From an uncultured Pseudanabaenaceae cyanobacterium (GTDB lineage: Bacteria; Cyanobacteriota; Cyanobacteriia; PCC-9006; JAAUQQ01): a stretch of DNA of 34,005 nucleotides. This document shows, one piece after another, positions 7,939 through 16,319 of this stretch; within the stretch, counting starts at the first letter, position 1, and each line of letters opens with the position of its first letter. A program made the position numbers and the translations under genes. The notes beneath the pieces were generated by a model. That model did no database searches. It worked only from the letters and a program-made list of their open reading frames with translations, and was not told the origin of the DNA. The stretch is taken from assembly GCA_938002085.1 (NCBI GenBank), contig CALLAT010000025.1, positions 1-34,005 of the forward strand. Direction: 5' to 3'.

Positions 7939-8721
7939 ATGGCCCAGTCCTCCACTCTCAATGATCTCCAGTTTTGGCAAGCCACAACGGGAGAATCCCT
8001 GCAAAGCACCGCTGAGAAGTTTATTTGGCGCTCCAGCTCCGCAGCCAGCCAGCGGTTTCCCTGGTTAGTCCTAGGCGTCATGGCGCTGCTGTACTACATC
8101 ACGCTTCGGCTGGGTTGGCGACTCCTCGAACAAGCATTGCACCAAGGGCCATTCTTCGATGGCAGCCTGATTGGCACCGTTGGCATAGCCGCACTGGGTT
8201 ACTTTTGCTGGCGTTTAACAACGGATATGCTGCAACGCTGGCAAACAAGACAATTGCAAAATGGTTGCGAGATCCATTTTTCCAACCCTGTCTTCCGTTT
8301 CGGCGAAACCATGGAGCTCCGCTTTCGTCACTTCACCAAACCGGGGCAACCCATGCCGGTCGGCGGAACGATTCGAGCACAAATCTACTGCGAAGAATCG
8401 ACGAGTGCCACCATCGTTAAAGCCGAGGCTCCTGAATATAGTTTGGCGATTCCTTGGAAAACCGATTTAGGGGAAGTGGCGATCGCTCCCAAAGCCTCAT
8501 CCACATTAGTGAGCCAGAACTCCGTCTTAGAAGCTCGATTCAACTGCATGATTCCTCCGGGGCTTCCCAGTGCTTGCTCTATTGAAATTCCATCTGAGGA
8601 TGGCGAGGACTACACTCGCTTTGAAGTGAAATGGTGGCTGCGCTTTGAGGTGGCTTTACCTGGCATTGCCGCATATCAAAAAGCTCTACCAATCGCCATT
8701 CGGCCTGCTGCGATCCAGTAG
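7939..8721 (+). CDS. Two-helix membrane protein with C-terminal beta-rich domain, function unknown
   Basis: 260 aa. Residues 1-35 are polar. Two transmembrane helices follow at about 38-58 (PWLVLGVMALLYYITLRL) and 75-95 (GSLIGTVGIAALGYFCW). Residues 110-260 are a soluble, strand-rich domain (IHFSNPVFRFGETMELRF, GTIRAQIYCEE, KWWLRFEVALPG) that reminds me of the arrestin-like beta-sandwich found C-terminal in some DUF3592-type membrane proteins. That likeness is an impression from pattern only. The ATG at 7939 follows GAGAAGAG at a suitable distance. It starts about 300 bases from the divergent hydrolase and no partner is evident. Confidence 0.75.
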   Translation: MAQSSTLNDLQFWQATTGESLQSTAEKFIWRSSSAASQRFPWLVLGVMALLYYITLRLGWRLLEQALHQGPFFDGSLIGTVGIAALGYFCWRLTTDMLQRWQTRQLQNGCEIHFSNPVFRFGETMELRFRHFTKPGQPMPVGGTIRAQIYCEESTSATIVKAEAPEYSLAIPWKTDLGEVAIAPKASSTLVSQNSVLEARFNCMIPPGLPSACSIEIPSEDGEDYTRFEVKWWLRFEVALPGIAAYQKALPIAIRPAAIQ

Positions 8722-9191
8722 AGAGTGGCACCTTTCAGCTGCATCGACTTAACCAGGAGTTGATGACATACGCGCATCAAGCTCAAGGCCTCAAGCCGTA
8801 TCTTAGTGTCAGTAATTTAAGCAAAATCTATGTTTTTGGGTGCAGGCACCTGAAAGATTCTGCATCAGAGTCAGTGTTCTTAACGACGAACTGTGGTGAA
8901 TAGCCTCAATAGACTTCCTCTCTAGAAGCAAGGCAGCCGTCAGTTCAGCCAAATGTCCTAGTTAGGGATGTAACACACCAGGGCAACTTTATATTGTCAT
9001 TGCAGGCCTCGGTAGTTCCAACTTCTGAGCTATCGAGAGCTTTTTTCTTATTCGAAAAATAGAACTGACAACACAGCAATTCGAAATCGAATCACTGACT
9101 AAGATCTCGATGCTGACAACCTTTATTTCTTTGCCGCCAAGCTGCCAGCTGTCTGACAACTCAAGTTGTTCTCTGGAAGACTAAAATCACA
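8722..9191. other. Gap with a distal terminator and no recognisable protein gene
   Basis: No protein gene is supported over 470 bases. A terminator-like hairpin at 9007-9046 lies about 290 bases after the preceding stop codon, so it either ends a long 3' UTR or a small transcript starting within the gap. TATATT near 8991 could be a -10 element for a very short RNA, but there is no clear -35. Confidence 0.4.
9007..9046 (+). terminator. Intrinsic terminator-like hairpin
   Basis: CTCGGTAG at 9008-9015 pairs with CTATCGAG at 9030-9037 (one G-T pair), extended by GC around a bulged A, and is followed by T6 at 9041-9046. It is about 290 bases after the previous gene's stop. Confidence 0.6.
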
Positions 9192-9710
9192 ATGGTTAAG
9201 ATGCTTAGATTCATATCTTTCTACAAGATATGGACAGGTTCTTTCTTGCTCATTTACTCACTTAATTTTTTAATTTTTTCTGATCTCAGAGTTGAAGCAT
9301 TACAGCTCTTCGGAGATGTCGTCTCACAGTCCAAGTTTATTCTGTACCTCAGTTGGAGCTGTCTGGTTGGAGGCATTTCAATCTGGATAGGGTTGAATCT
9401 TAAAAAGCAGAACAGCATTCTACGGCGAGCTGCTTATCTGACGATTCCAGGTCTTTTCAATCCTGGCAGAATGTTAATTCTGTACCATGCTGGGCTTCTC
9501 CTTTTTCTAGGAGATGCGAGCATTCCAGCCTTTGCCTCACCCATCAGTGCAACAGTCAAGCTGCTCATTTTTGGACTAGCTGTACTAGATGGATTAGTCC
9601 TCGTACCGCTATCTAGCGTTGCCTTATTCCGCATTCAATCGGCAATAAAGCAGCGCCAACCCAATCTTGCTCAGTCCCTGAACCAAACTGAAAACTGGAA
9701 TTTCCTCTGA
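9192..9710 (+). CDS. Hypothetical four-helix membrane protein
   Basis: 172 aa with about four hydrophobic segments: residues 13-29, 48-68, 79-107 and 118-143. A short basic loop (NLKKQNSILRR) follows the second helix, and the C-terminal tail of about 25 residues is hydrophilic (SAIKQRQPNLAQSLNQ). No catalytic or transport motif is recognisable and the family is unknown. The ATG at 9192 is the first of the frame and a second Met follows three codons later. The gene lies alone between a terminator-like hairpin and the hypothetical gene at 9844. Being a long open frame with sensible membrane topology, it is probably real. Confidence 0.7.
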   Translation: MVKMLRFISFYKIWTGSFLLIYSLNFLIFSDLRVEALQLFGDVVSQSKFILYLSWSCLVGGISIWIGLNLKKQNSILRRAAYLTIPGLFNPGRMLILYHAGLLLFLGDASIPAFASPISATVKLLIFGLAVLDGLVLVPLSSVALFRIQSAIKQRQPNLAQSLNQTENWNFL

Positions 9711-9843
9711 CTCTGCACAGCCCTGAGAAATTCATTCGTTCAGTCCAAGCAGATTGACATCGTGCTGGCGCAACTCTCTTGGCACCAGCACAAGGCAAAA
9801 CTTGGACTTTGTCTTGCTTCTAATAGATGTATTTACAATCAGC

Positions 9844-10548
9844 ATGATTAGTCCGCAGCAGCGTCCCCTAGCTCCTTTAGTCAACGAACATCTCCTCTGT
9901 TCAGGTTGGCTTTCAAATTGGCGATCGCCTCACAGTACTCAAGGCCAAGATATCTGTGTGCAATCCATCGATTGCCGAGACTGGGACAGTGGCAAACAAC
10001 GACTCGCCCACTTAGATCATGGCTGGCTCAGAATGAGTCGCCAATGTTGGAGCACCTTGTATCGACTAGGGATGCGAGATGGCCATAAAACCCGCCGTCT
10101 TGACCCTGTCTTATTTCTCGCAAAACCTGAATACTACCGTCGAGCAGATGGCTCCGAAGACTGGGGACTCTATCTATTGTCATGTTCTCCTCCCGCCACT
10201 CAAGTTCAGGCAGATGGGGTGCGATCCGATTTTCGGCGTCTCAGCAAGCCAGGCAGTCGCGTGGCTCAGCCTGAACGAGAATTTACCAGAATTCTCATGA
10301 CCACTTACTTACTCGAACAGCAGCTAGAAGACTGGCGGCTTTACAGCCAGCGAGGGCCCACTGCCGCCCTCCAAGCCTGCGCCGACGCTCGACGCAATGC
10401 AGAAGCTGGGTTGCGTCATCTATGGTCAAAGCAGCAGTTGAAATCACGGGCGATGGAAGTCCGACGCTTATGCCAACAAAGCAAGGCCAAAATCTTGCAA
10501 TCCCACTCTCAGCACCGCACAGAGGCTCAGCTGGCAGCTTGCGCATAA
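9844..10548 (+). CDS. Hypothetical soluble protein
   Basis: 234 aa from the ATG at 9844. The frame is open a further 30 codons to a TTG at 9754, but that part does not look conserved and lies directly behind the previous gene. The protein has a Cys/Trp-containing front (LLCSGWLSNW, CVQSIDCRDWDSG), a middle segment with YYRRADGSEDWGLYLLSCSP, and an arginine/glutamine-rich helical C-terminus from about residue 160 (LLEQQLEDWRLYSQRG, AMEVRRLCQQSKAKIL). I recognise no domain. No signal peptide or membrane helix is present. A HIP1 site at 9918-9926 shows normal host composition. It is convergent with the GH16 gene, only about 16 bases apart, with no obvious terminator between. Confidence 0.7.
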   Translation: MISPQQRPLAPLVNEHLLCSGWLSNWRSPHSTQGQDICVQSIDCRDWDSGKQRLAHLDHGWLRMSRQCWSTLYRLGMRDGHKTRRLDPVLFLAKPEYYRRADGSEDWGLYLLSCSPPATQVQADGVRSDFRRLSKPGSRVAQPEREFTRILMTTYLLEQQLEDWRLYSQRGPTAALQACADARRNAEAGLRHLWSKQQLKSRAMEVRRLCQQSKAKILQSHSQHRTEAQLAACA

Positions 10549-10564
10549 GTGCAGCAGCCTAGCT

Positions 10565-11359
10565 TCACTGACGACGCCAACGCCTTAGCCTTCTCCTCAG
10601 CCATCCTGTCGAGGACAGACCCAAGGCGTTGGCATCCACATTCTCCAAGGGGGTGTAAGCAATCCAGTCGTATTCTGCCGTGATGGGTTGGCTATACACA
10701 AAATCACCTGCTAGGGTCACTCCGGGTGCTACAGGCCAGAGATTGGCAAAGATATGACCTTGAATAGTGGGTAAATTTCGCCCTTGGACACCATAGACCC
10801 GTCGATTATTCACAAACCAATCGATGCGATCGCGCCGCCATTCAAAGGCATAGATATTAAAGCTATCTGCTGCATCAAACCCCAAATCTAAGCAAAATTC
10901 ATGGCCCCCCAGGCCTCCCTTCCAATAGTTAAACTGCACCTGAGTCGTGTCCTGGCCTAAAAACTCAATATCGATCTCATCATGGCCATCAGGACTGGTC
11001 AGTTCAGCATTACCGAAGGGATCTGAATAGGTGAACAGTGATGATACAACCCCTGCCCCCCGCGCAGGTTTCATGCGAGCTTCGATGCGACCATACTGAA
11101 ACCGCTGCAGCGTTTTGTATTCACCGGACGCATAGGGTTTGCCAAGACAGTCCTCGCGATCGCAAACCTCTCGTTCCAACATCAGTCTCATGCGGCCATT
11201 GTCAATGCTCACCTGCTCCGGTCGCCAAGCATTATTAAACGGCAGCTCGTTTTTCCAGGGACCTGAAGCCTGCCAAGCCTCAGCATCATGATCGGCATCA
11301 AAGTTGTAGCGCAGCCCCGAGATGACCAACGTTTTACTTCGCCTCCATCCAGTTGGCAC
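10565..11359 (-). CDS. GH16 beta-glucanase, licheninase-like (endo-1,3-1,4-beta-glucanase)
   Basis: 264 aa. The active-site signature EIDIEFLG (general pattern ExDxE, about residues 126-133) supplies nucleophile and acid/base. Flanking motifs match bacterial licheninases closely: GKPYASGEYKT, YGRIEARMKPARGAGVVSS, VQFNYWKGGLGGHE, YAFEWRRDRIDWFV and YDWIAYTP. The enzyme should hydrolyse mixed-linkage or related beta-glucans with retention. Unusually, no signal peptide is visible. The only upstream start is a GTG at 11359 (or TTG at 11329), so the frame overlaps the last 26 bases of polA on the same strand and begins almost directly in the mature fold. It is probably translationally coupled to polA, where GGAGG in the polA end could act as ribosome binding site for the TTG. 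The basic C-terminal tail (GWLRRRLRRWRRQ) is atypical. The catalytic assignment is strong; location and role are uncertain. Confidence 0.92.
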   Translation of the reverse strand: MPTGWRRSKTLVISGLRYNFDADHDAEAWQASGPWKNELPFNNAWRPEQVSIDNGRMRLMLEREVCDREDCLGKPYASGEYKTLQRFQYGRIEARMKPARGAGVVSSLFTYSDPFGNAELTSPDGHDEIDIEFLGQDTTQVQFNYWKGGLGGHEFCLDLGFDAADSFNIYAFEWRRDRIDWFVNNRRVYGVQGRNLPTIQGHIFANLWPVAPGVTLAGDFVYSQPITAEYDWIAYTPLENVDANALGLSSTGWLRRRLRRWRRQ

Positions 11360-14282
11360 CAGAACTAATTTCCACCTTGAGGGGAATGCTGAGCTGCACA
11401 GTATTTTCCATGGTCTGCTGGATCAGGGGCTCTAGCTCCGCCCATTCTTCGGGGGGCATTTCAAAGACCAATTCGTCGTGGACCTGGAGCAGGAGTCGTC
11501 CCTGGAAAGGCTTGAGTTTTTCATGCAGTTCCACCATGGCCTTTTTGATGATGTCTGCACTGGAGCCTTGAATGGGGGCATTGGCGGCGGCACGGAGGGT
11601 GGCAGCATCAAAGCCTCGGGGTTTGACAGTCTTGAGATCAATGCTGGCGGGGTCTTGGCCGCGCAATTCCTGGAGGTTGCGACCCTGGAAGTTAACGTAG
11701 CGGCGACGGCCCATGAGGGTGGTGACGTAGCCCTGGGCGATCGCCTCTTGCTCCATGCGTTGTAAGTAGCCGAAGACCTTGGGATAGCGATCGTGGTAGC
11801 GGTCCAAAAAGCCCTTGGCCTCGCCATAGGCCACGCCGGTTTCCCGCGCCAGGCGGTGGGCACCCATGCCATAGATCACGCCGAAGTTGATGATCTTGCC
11901 AATGCGGCGCTCTTCCTTAGAGATTTCATCCCCCTCATTCAGATCCATCAGCAAGCGAGCCGTTAGCGCATGGATATCTTCGCCATTGGTATAGGCATCA
12001 ATCAGAATCTCCTCCTGACTCAAGTGCGTGAGGATGCGCAGCTCCACCTGGGAATAGTCCGCCGCCGCAAGAATCCAGCCCTCCTTGGGAATAAAGGCCT
12101 TGCGGATCTGGCGGCTAAAGGCCGTGCGGATGGGGATGTTTTGCAGGTTGGGGTTGGAGGAGGAGAGTCTACCTGTGGCGGTGACAGCCTGGTTAAAGTC
12201 GGTGTGGACTCGGCCCGTTTCCTTACGGACAATCTTAGGCAACTTATCGACATAGGTGGACTTGAGCTTGGCCAGGGTGCGGTTTTCGATGATACAGTCG
12301 ATCACCGGATGGTCGCCCTGGAGCTTTTCTAGAACCGTGGCATTGGTCGAATAGCCGGTCTTGGTTTTGCTGGACTTCTTGGTGTCTAGCTCCAGCTTAT
12401 CGAAGAGCAGGGTAGAGAGCTGCTTGGGAGAACCCAGATTGAATTCCTCACCCGCATATTCATAGGCTTTAGTCTCAATTTCCTTCAGGTCTGCCTCTAG
12501 TTGCTTAGAGAACTCTTTGAGGTAGGGCACATCAATAAGGATGCCTTGGTCTTCCATCTCAGCTAAGACAGGCTCTAGAGGCTGCTCCACATTTAAGAGC
12601 AGCACCTCAATATCGGGCAGTTCAGCCAGGGTCGCTTGCAACTTAGCGACAAGGCAGTAGGTTGCATAGACATCCATTCCGCAATATTCTGCCACGGTTT
12701 CCACTGGCAAATCAGCGATGGTTTGGCCTTTAGCGATGTCTAGCTGATCATATTGCTGGGAGGAGAAGCCCAGGTAGCGCTGGGCAATATTTTCTAGCTT
12801 GTGGCTATCGTCGGGGTTGATCAGATAGCTAGCCAGCATAGTGTCGAAGACTACGCCCTGGAGATCAATGCCCTGGTGCTTGAGAATGAGGCGATCGAAC
12901 TTGGCGTTTTGCAGGGCTTTGGGATACTTTTCGCTTTCGAGGATGGGGCGCAGAGCATCGAGAGTCGGCAACAGCTCCAGGTTGACGCTACCCAAGGTAA
13001 TGTGACCCAGGGGAATATAGGCGGCGTCACCGGGAGCATCGCTCCAGCAGCAGCCAATGCCTACGAGCTGGGCATCGCGGGGGTCGAGGGCGGTGGTTTC
13101 CGTGTCCCAGGCGACGGGATTATTAGGGTCAGTGAAGCCTTCGAGCTTTTTAACCAGGGCTGCGAGCTTATCCGTTGTATCCACCACCTGGGGCTTGAGG
13201 GAAACCTCAGTGCGATTGGCCATGGCCACTTCGGTTTCTTCGGGGGAGAAAAAGTCGGTCTCGGGGTCAACCCAGTCAGATTTAGCCTTTTTAACCTTAG
13301 GCTGCATGGGCGTGACGCCGGGGATAGGCTCACCGCCAAAGATTTCCTGGAGCTTCTGGAGCTGTTTGCCCAGGAATTGCAGTTCTAGCTTTTCGATGTG
13401 GGGCATGATGCGATCGCCATCTAGCCCCTTCAACTCCCAGGCCCCTTCAAACTCCTTCTCAATTTCCACATCCAGGGGAATTGTCGCCAACCAGCGGGAA
13501 TGGAAAGCATTTTCGCGATCGGCGATCAGCTTCTTCTTCACCGCAGGCTTGATGTCGGGGGAGTCCGCCTCCACCGCAGCGTAGATCTCTTCCAACGTGG
13601 GGAACTGCTTCAGCAAACCCAGAGCCGTCTTATTGCCCACGCCCTTCACCCCCGGAATATTATCCGAAGCATCGCCACAAAGGGCCTTATAGTCGATCAC
13701 TTGCTCTGGCGGAATGCCCAGCTTGTCTTCAACGTCGGCGAACTTGTATTCCTTGACGTTGCTGCTGCCCCGAGCGCCGCGACCGTAGCTGGTGCTCATA
13801 TAGAGGATGCTGATGCCGCGATCGTCGTCGACGAGTTGGAAAAGGTCGCGATCGCCCGACAAGATCTTCACGCGATAGCCCAAGTCTGCACCTTTCTGGG
13901 CCAGCGTGCCCAACACATCATCCGCCTCAAAGCCCGGCTGGACGAAAATGGGCAGGTCCATGGCCCCCAGCAGTTCCGTCAGGTTATCCACATCGGGGCG
14001 GAAATCATCGGGCGGATCGGAACGATTAGCCTTATAGGTGGGGTCGTCCTTGTGGCGAAAAGTGGGGCCACCGAGGTCAAAGGCCAGGGCTAGAGCCTTG
14101 GGCTTCTCGAAGACCATGGTATCCAGCAGGGACTTGGTGAAACCGAAGGCCACACTGGTAGGGATGCCAGATTTAGTGCGTAGGCCGCCGTCACGACTGT
14201 TGGCAAAGGCGTAGTAGGAGCGGAAGGCCAGGGAATGGCCATCAACTAATAGAAGGACGGGGGCGTCAGCGGATACGGCCAT
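11334..14282 (-). CDS. polA: DNA polymerase I (PolA)
   Basis: 982 aa, normal for cyanobacterial Pol I. Residues 1-295 are the 5' nuclease domain (LLVDGHSLAFRSYYAF, QPGFEADDVLGTLA, GDRDLFQLVDD, KGVGNKTALGLL). Residues about 375-570 are a 3'-5' exonuclease domain with the acidic residues retained (WDTETTALD near 393, NAKFDRLILKHQG, EYCGMDVYATY), so proofreading should be active, unlike in Taq. Residues 575-982 are the polymerase: motif A AADYSQVELRILTHLS near 742, motif B RRIGKIINFGVIYGMG near 797, and motif C LLLQVHDELVFE near 934. The role is Okazaki fragment processing and repair. The start is the ATG at 14282. The GH16 gene overlaps its 3' end. Confidence 0.97.
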   Translation of the reverse strand: MAVSADAPVLLLVDGHSLAFRSYYAFANSRDGGLRTKSGIPTSVAFGFTKSLLDTMVFEKPKALALAFDLGGPTFRHKDDPTYKANRSDPPDDFRPDVDNLTELLGAMDLPIFVQPGFEADDVLGTLAQKGADLGYRVKILSGDRDLFQLVDDDRGISILYMSTSYGRGARGSSNVKEYKFADVEDKLGIPPEQVIDYKALCGDASDNIPGVKGVGNKTALGLLKQFPTLEEIYAAVEADSPDIKPAVKKKLIADRENAFHSRWLATIPLDVEIEKEFEGAWELKGLDGDRIMPHIEKLELQFLGKQLQKLQEIFGGEPIPGVTPMQPKVKKAKSDWVDPETDFFSPEETEVAMANRTEVSLKPQVVDTTDKLAALVKKLEGFTDPNNPVAWDTETTALDPRDAQLVGIGCCWSDAPGDAAYIPLGHITLGSVNLELLPTLDALRPILESEKYPKALQNAKFDRLILKHQGIDLQGVVFDTMLASYLINPDDSHKLENIAQRYLGFSSQQYDQLDIAKGQTIADLPVETVAEYCGMDVYATYCLVAKLQATLAELPDIEVLLLNVEQPLEPVLAEMEDQGILIDVPYLKEFSKQLEADLKEIETKAYEYAGEEFNLGSPKQLSTLLFDKLELDTKKSSKTKTGYSTNATVLEKLQGDHPVIDCIIENRTLAKLKSTYVDKLPKIVRKETGRVHTDFNQAVTATGRLSSSNPNLQNIPIRTAFSRQIRKAFIPKEGWILAAADYSQVELRILTHLSQEEILIDAYTNGEDIHALTARLLMDLNEGDEISKEERRIGKIINFGVIYGMGAHRLARETGVAYGEAKGFLDRYHDRYPKVFGYLQRMEQEAIAQGYVTTLMGRRRYVNFQGRNLQELRGQDPASIDLKTVKPRGFDAATLRAAANAPIQGSSADIIKKAMVELHEKLKPFQGRLLLQVHDELVFEMPPEEWAELEPLIQQTMENTVQLSIPLKVEISSGANWMEAK

Positions 14283-15099
14283 GGAAAATCAGCAGGGGCG
14301 TCGGGGGCAGGCTTCCATTTTCGCATCAATTCCCAAAGTCTTAGGCATACAAGCAGAGGTCACTTTCTAAACGGCTCGTGGGTCAAGTTGCATGCAAGCT
14401 GTGATCGCACTAGCAAGGGAAACTATCCTGTATTTCTCCGGCAGCATGCTCCATCACCTGGCGGCATGAATGAGAAGGTCCCCCCTCATGAGCCCTGAGA
14501 CAGGAGAGCGATGGTTCGGCATTGAACCAGCAGCGATATCGCCAGTGGCTGGCGCCAAGCCTCCACCCCCTAGGTCTGCGATGCCAGACCAAAAGCACAA
14601 TCGCTCAGATACAAAATTGTCCCCGACGTTTTCGGAATTTCCAGCTGCTTTTTCTACGGCAAGCTCCCTGAAGTCTTCGCAACCAAATTAGAGACAGTCG
14701 ATAGGCCCAATGGCGCGATCGCCAAAAGTCTTAGAGATAGGGTTAATGCAGGGAGCCTGCCATCAAACACTGAACAAGAATCCTGCCAAAATCCCCCTTT
14801 TTCACTCCATAGTTTGCCATCACGGAATTATGAAGCGCCTCTCAAACCGTATCCCTGGGCGACTTCCAAGCAATCAACATTTTCGTACGCTGAAATAAAT
14901 AAACTCACCATAAGAACTCGCAAATACCCTGGCATCCCAGCAAATACCGAAGCTAGTATTTACACACAAGAGACAAAGATTACTGAGATTCATCACTCAG
15001 CGTAAATCCTACGACTTTGTATCTATCGCTCATCGAAATACCTGGCAGCATCCAGATATTTCAACTCAGCAGACTTCTCACAGGGAATTAACTCAGGAC
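14283..15099. other. Long gap between divergent polA and first PEP-CTERM gene
   Basis: No convincing gene lies in these 817 bases. Short open frames near 14410-14900 on both strands have low-complexity, non-conserved translations. The left end must hold the polA promoter. The right end holds the promoter and about 140-base leader of the PEP-CTERM gene, with the conserved block listed separately at 14930-14961. Confidence 0.5.
14930..14961 (+). promoter_or_regulatory. Conserved promoter/dyad upstream of PEP-CTERM gene 1
   Basis: TGGCAT (14930-14935), an 18-base spacer and TAGTAT (14954-14959) fit a -35/-10 pair. Overlapping it is the dyad AAATAC-N8-GTATTT (14942-14947 and 14956-14961). The same arrangement with the same spacing occurs before the paralogue at 16157-16188, and surrounding bases are also conserved (GAGATTCATCAC downstream). 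The half-sites are in the reverse order of an NtcA box, so it is not an NtcA site. Confidence 0.55.
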
Positions 15100-15852
15100 A
15101 TGACTGTTAAACGTATTTTTAAGCTTTCCGCTGGAATTGTTGGTGCCATGGCAATCTCCATGCCCGCCCAGGCTGCCAGCTTCACCGGCTTTACCTTCAA
15201 CGCCACCACCGACTACAGCAACGACCCCACCGCAGATATCTTTTTGCAGTCTGTGAGCCACGGCAGCAAGACAGTCTCCAACTTCTCTGTGGTAACTGGG
15301 GCAACGATGATTGAGAACAGTCATGCCACCCTGGGTCCTTCCAGTACAGACTTGGGAGATAACGCCACAAGCCCCAATACAACGGGGGCTAACGAGCTGC
15401 CCACAAACCAAGAAGTCGTTGATTTTCTGGGCAACCTCAACCTCAACAACATCATCGATACTGAAGAACGCCAACGCTCAGTGTTTGAGCTGGAATTCGA
15501 CAACAAGGTCAACACGTTCTACCTGTTTGAGCGGGGTCTCAACAGCTCTCTGAAGGTGGAAGCATTGGACAGCAACGGCAATGTGCTGGATAAATTCAAA
15601 GTCAGCCAAGGTCTGTGGCAGCAGGCGGGTTATGCCATTGACACGACGGAAATTAACGGTGCCCAAGATGTTGGTTCCTACGGCATCAAGCTGGATAGCG
15701 CGGTAAAGAAAGTCCGCGTCATCAGCGACTTTAGCGACAATGGCCCCGATTATAAGATCGTCGCAGCGCAGGTCCCTGAGCCTAGCTCGATGGCTGCGCT
15801 GGCGCTCCTGGGCGGGGCTCTGCTGGTCAAGCGTCGCAAGTCTGCAGCGTAA
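15100..15852 (+). CDS. PEP-CTERM exosortase-sorted surface protein, copy 1
   Basis: 250 aa. Residues 1-26 are a Sec signal peptide (MTVKRIFKLSAGIVGAMAIS, cleavage after MPAQA). The body starts ASFTGF and is rich in Asn, Asp, Ser and Thr, with no catalytic motif, resembling cyanobacterial exosortase-dependent surface proteins. The C-terminus has the full sorting signal: VPEP near residue 226, a hydrophobic helix (MAALALLGGALLV) and a KRRK tail. The protein should be exported, cut at the PEP motif by an exosortase (EpsH/CrtA type) and released or anchored with extracellular polysaccharide. The start is supported by AGGA five bases upstream and by conservation with the paralogue at 16320. A clear terminator follows. 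No exosortase gene lies in the window. Confidence 0.92.
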   Translation: MTVKRIFKLSAGIVGAMAISMPAQAASFTGFTFNATTDYSNDPTADIFLQSVSHGSKTVSNFSVVTGATMIENSHATLGPSSTDLGDNATSPNTTGANELPTNQEVVDFLGNLNLNNIIDTEERQRSVFELEFDNKVNTFYLFERGLNSSLKVEALDSNGNVLDKFKVSQGLWQQAGYAIDTTEINGAQDVGSYGIKLDSAVKKVRVISDFSDNGPDYKIVAAQVPEPSSMAALALLGGALLVKRRKSAA

Positions 15853-15937
15853 GTCATGGAAAATATCGGCTCCTAGGAGCCACTAGACTCAGCCTAGAGA
15901 ACTGAGCCTAGAAAATTGAGAGAGAACTAGAGGTTTT

Positions 15938-15973
15938 AGCCCTGGCTTGCAATGGCAAGTCAGGGCTTTTTTT
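15938..15973 (+). terminator. Intrinsic terminator of PEP-CTERM gene 1
   Basis: AGCCCTGGCTTGC (15938-15950) pairs with GCAAGTCAGGGCT (15955-15967) with one mismatched position and an AATG loop, followed by T7. Its AGCCCTGGCT core recurs in terminators at 17204 and 30848. Confidence 0.92.
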
Positions 15974-16319
15974 GCATTCAGATCTGCAAGGGAGCTGCTT
16001 ATTTTCTCCCATCAAGATTCACCTAATCAGAGGAAATAAATTTATTTCCTCGAACTGTGAAGTCACTCAAACCCAGACGAATCAAGGCTTTTCCAAACCA
16101 TCCCGATTTTGATGCGAACAGGCATATAAATGCGCTGTAAAAACCAGCAAATCCCCTGGCACCTCGGCAAATACCGAGGTTAGTATTTACACATACGAAA
16201 CGAATGCCGCTGAGATTCATCACCTCACAAACGGGCTTCCATACCGTATTTACCTCATAGCAAGCAGTCGGACGCATCTACCGACTTCAACTCAAATTGC
16301 TAGGGATTCAACTCAGGAC
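15974..16319. other. Gap between the tandem PEP-CTERM genes
   Basis: 346 bases without a gene. The right 180 bases align with the upstream region of copy 1: the promoter/dyad at 16157-16188, the block GAGATTCATCAC and the final AACTCAGGACATGAC. The leftmost part beyond the terminator is not visibly shared. Confidence 0.6.
16157..16188 (+). promoter_or_regulatory. Conserved promoter/dyad upstream of PEP-CTERM gene 2
   Basis: TGGCAC (16157-16162), 18 bases, then TAGTAT (16181-16186). The dyad AAATAC-N8-GTATTT is at 16169-16174 and 16183-16188. Here the spacer also contains the hairpin-like CTCGGCAAATACCGAG. The distance to the start codon (about 133 bases) is nearly that of copy 1 (about 140), implying two similarly long leaders under common control. 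Confidence 0.55.

Noticed and set aside
12801..13584. Long open frames antisense to polA
   Set aside because: They are mirror frames of a well-supported, codon-biased gene and show no protein family features.
14470..14898. Short plus-strand frames in the gap before the PEP-CTERM genes
   Set aside because: Proline/serine-rich, non-conserved-looking translations with no translation signals.
14942..14961. NtcA binding site upstream of PEP-CTERM gene 1
   Set aside because: The half-sites are TAC-N8-GTA, the reverse of the GTA-N8-TAC consensus.
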